This document shows positions 5,386 to 6,601 of a stretch of 6,601 bases of DNA, one piece after another. The stretch's first letter is position 1; each line of letters opens with the position of its first letter. Both the position numbers and the translations under genes were made by a program. Under the pieces are notes generated by a model. The model was not told the origin of the DNA. It saw only the letters and a program-made list of their open reading frames with translations, and did no database searches. Source of the DNA: Myxococcales bacterium (lineage in GTDB: Bacteria > Myxococcota_C > UBA6777); NCBI GenBank assembly GCA_027005175.1, contig JALTMC010000202.1, positions 1 to 6,601 of the forward strand, in the 5' to 3' direction.

Positions 5386-6601
5386 CTATCGGCAGCGAGA
5401 GCGGGAAGAAAGTCGAAGTATTGATCCGATACGTAGAGATGAAGTGTGGCGATTAAGGCGGCGCAGTTGGCGAACCGAAATACGATAACGACGGCTGACT
5501 CTCCACAATGAATCTCCTCGACGCACACGATGACAAGCACGTCGGTTGCGACGATAGGAGTGATGTTGCCTGTGACGCCTGGAGCGTTGGTGCAAATCCC
5601 TTCTTACTCGGCGACGAGCGTATCTTCTTGCTCGGCGACGGGCACGATGGCTTCGCCGTGAGGAGAAGCAGGAACGTCGGGTTAACCGCAGCATCATACC
5701 GGGACGAAGCATACGAGCCCTTCGGTTATAGCGACGCAGGTCCCGTACAGACAACCCCACCTTGCGGCTAATACGCCACAGGGAATCTCCTCTCTGAACC
5801 CGATAGCACCGAGCACGACGAGCCCGTCGTGCCCAGTTTTTCCCAGCATCGGCAATCCATCGACGACGTTTACTCCAGACACGACCTCTTCGACGAGACC
5901 TTCTACTTCCTCGCGTATAACGCCTGTTTCGACGAAAATGCCGCCGGGACCGTCTGCTTCGACGAGACCGTCTGCTTCGACGAGACCATCTACTTCGGCG
6001 AGAACGCCGCCGGGACCGTCGCTCTCGGGCAAGGCGTCGATGGAGGGCGACTCGAACTCTGCGAACTTTCTGCAAGGTCCGATACCGGTGACGACGTTTT
6101 GCAGAAGCGCGAGTCTCCCAGAAACGAGTAGAGGGACGATGCATCCACCGAAAGGCACGGACGCGCAAAGCAAAGCGCTCCACTTTGGCCTTTTGTCGAT
6201 GCGACCAACGCCAGTGACGGCGAGGCATGGGGAGTACAACATACTTACGATCACGCAGATCACGGTTGTCTTCGAGGTGGTTAAGCTTCTTGATGATATG
6301 AATCGGGATGCGATACCGACGAGAGAGATACCGCAATGAGGTTCGGCTCCGCACTCGATAGGAACGCAGCCACACAGCGATCCGACGACGCCGGGCCAAT
6401 CGCATATAACGACGAGTTTTTCGCACCAAGTGTGGAGGAACTTTAAGAGAGTATCGCTGACCAGGAGGAGTTGTCCAGGAAGATAACTCAGGGTTAAGTT
6501 CGTATAGGTCTTTTGGCTTCATCTTGATATAGTTTGCAACATCCTCCAGAAAGACCGGACCGGGTGTGCGAACCGATTTGTATTGCACAGAAGGTAAGAT
6601 C
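5386..6601 (-). CDS. MltD-like lytic transglycosylase C-terminal part with three LysM modules, extremely Arg-rich (partial, right edge)
   Basis: The frame runs through the right edge, so the start and any SLT catalytic domain lie outside. Numbering begins at the GTG codon at 6586-6588, which is probably internal. Residues 8-52 (PGPVFLEDVANYIKM, LYELNPELSSWTTPPG, YSLKVPP) match the linker region that follows the catalytic domain in MltD-type enzymes. LysM modules, which bind peptidoglycan glycan, lie at about 77-120 (degenerate), 261-302 (RGDSLWRIS) and 352-394 (RGDSLWRVS). Between the first two is an Arg/Ser linker with repeated RRS units. By hand count about 130 of 400 residues are Arg but only 16 Lys, giving a very large positive charge. 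Arg codons are mixed, and both ends of the frame give recognisable domains, so the frame is genuine. It is convergent to mraY. Expected location is periplasm or outer membrane. It could instead be a non-catalytic LysM protein, which only the missing 5' end would settle. Confidence 0.85.
   Translation of the reverse strand, partial: ILPSVQYKSVRTPGPVFLEDVANYIKMKPKDLYELNPELSSWTTPPGQRYSLKVPPHLVRKTRRYMRLARRRRIAVWLRSYRVRSRTSLRYLSRRYRIPIHIIKKLNHLEDNRDLRDRKYVVLPMPRRHWRWSHRQKAKVERFALRVRAFRWMHRPSTRFWETRASAKRRHRYRTLQKVRRVRVALHRRLARERRSRRRSRRSRWSRRSRRSRRSRRSRRHFRRNRRYTRGSRRSRRRGRVWSKRRRWIADAGKNWARRARRARCYRVQRGDSLWRISRKVGLSVRDLRRYNRRARMLRPGMMLRLTRRSCFSSRRSHRARRRARRYARRRVRRDLHQRSRRHRQHHSYRRNRRACHRVRRGDSLWRVSRRYRISVRQLRRLNRHTSSLRIGSILRLSSRSRCR
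5407..5535 (-). other. LysM module 3 (C-terminal)
   Basis: Residues about 352-394 follow the LysM pattern: an aromatic or His start, RRGDSLWRVSRRY, then SVRQLRRLN and a closing G-x-I-L-R-L. The typical Lys and Ala positions are replaced by Arg. A Cys immediately precedes the module core, and another lies near the C-terminus. Confidence 0.8.
5683..5808 (-). other. LysM module 2
   Basis: Residues about 261-302: YRVQRGDSLWRISRKVGLS, then a YNRRA turn and RPGMMLRL. This is the best-conserved LysM of the three and fixes the reading frame of the Arg-rich region. Confidence 0.85.
5941..6021 (-). repeat. Arg-Arg-Ser repeat region with 18-bp tandem DNA repeats
   Basis: On the plus strand an 18-bp unit GACCGTCTGCTTCGACGA occurs exactly twice in tandem (5948-5965, 5966-5983), followed by a degenerate third copy (5984-6001). 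On the coding minus strand it encodes consecutive RRS triplets (residues about 190-216 of the LysM protein). The unit length is a multiple of three, so changes in copy number keep the frame. Confidence 0.8.
6229..6360 (-). other. LysM module 1 (degenerate)
   Basis: Residues about 77-120: YRVRSRTSLRYLSRRYRI, then IIKKLNHLEDN and RKYVVLP. The order of elements fits LysM, but the usual G-D before the Thr/Ser-Leu is replaced by S-R-T-S-L. It follows the MltD-type linker directly. Confidence 0.6.

Noticed and set aside
5809-6228. Suspicion that the Arg-rich linker is a frameshift artefact
   Set aside because: Recognisable domains (MltD-type linker, LysM 1, LysM 2, LysM 3) occur on both sides in one uninterrupted frame, and Arg is encoded by several different codons.
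5694-6263. Minus-strand 189-residue frame rich in Gly, Val and Glu within the LysM gene
   Set aside because: It is an alternative reading of the Arg-rich repeat DNA with no recognisable domain. The LysM and MltD-type motifs are all in the Arg-rich frame.

Overview
The window looks like chromosomal DNA of a Gram-negative bacterium, with two lipid-linked peptidoglycan synthesis genes (murG, mraY), a cell-wall lytic transglycosylase of the MltD/LysM type and a sensor histidine kinase. Moderate GC, eukaryote-like domain add-ons (a HEAT-type domain on MurG) and a Cys-rich C-x2-D-A-D-C module of the kind seen in myxobacterial secreted proteins suggest a deltaproteobacterial or Myxococcota-like lineage. 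That placement is inference, not proof.

Layout. Positions 1-230 hold a possible 3' end of a plus-strand gene and a compact block of nested hairpins made from a 24-bp tandem repeat, lying between that gene end and the convergent histidine kinase. The histidine kinase occupies about 231-1181 on the minus strand. A divergent intergenic region (about 1182-1569) carries a good minus-strand promoter and a candidate plus-strand promoter. murG (1570-3867) and mraY (3877-5244) follow as a tight plus-strand pair 9 bases apart. After 141 bases comes a convergent minus-strand gene, cut by the right edge (5386-6601), encoding the C-terminal part of an MltD-like lytic transglycosylase with three LysM modules.

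How the genes relate. MraY makes lipid I and MurG converts it to lipid II at the inner membrane. The MltD-like enzyme would cleave the finished glycan in the periplasm. No other division and cell wall (dcw) cluster gene is visible, and murG precedes mraY, opposite to the usual order.

All three cell-wall proteins carry unusual additions. MurG has a polar, probably disordered N-terminal tail and a C-terminal HEAT-like domain. MraY has an insertion of about 90 residues with 12 cysteines in its periplasmic TM4-TM5 loop. The LysM protein is about one third arginine. These add-ons to otherwise conserved enzymes are the most interesting content of the window.
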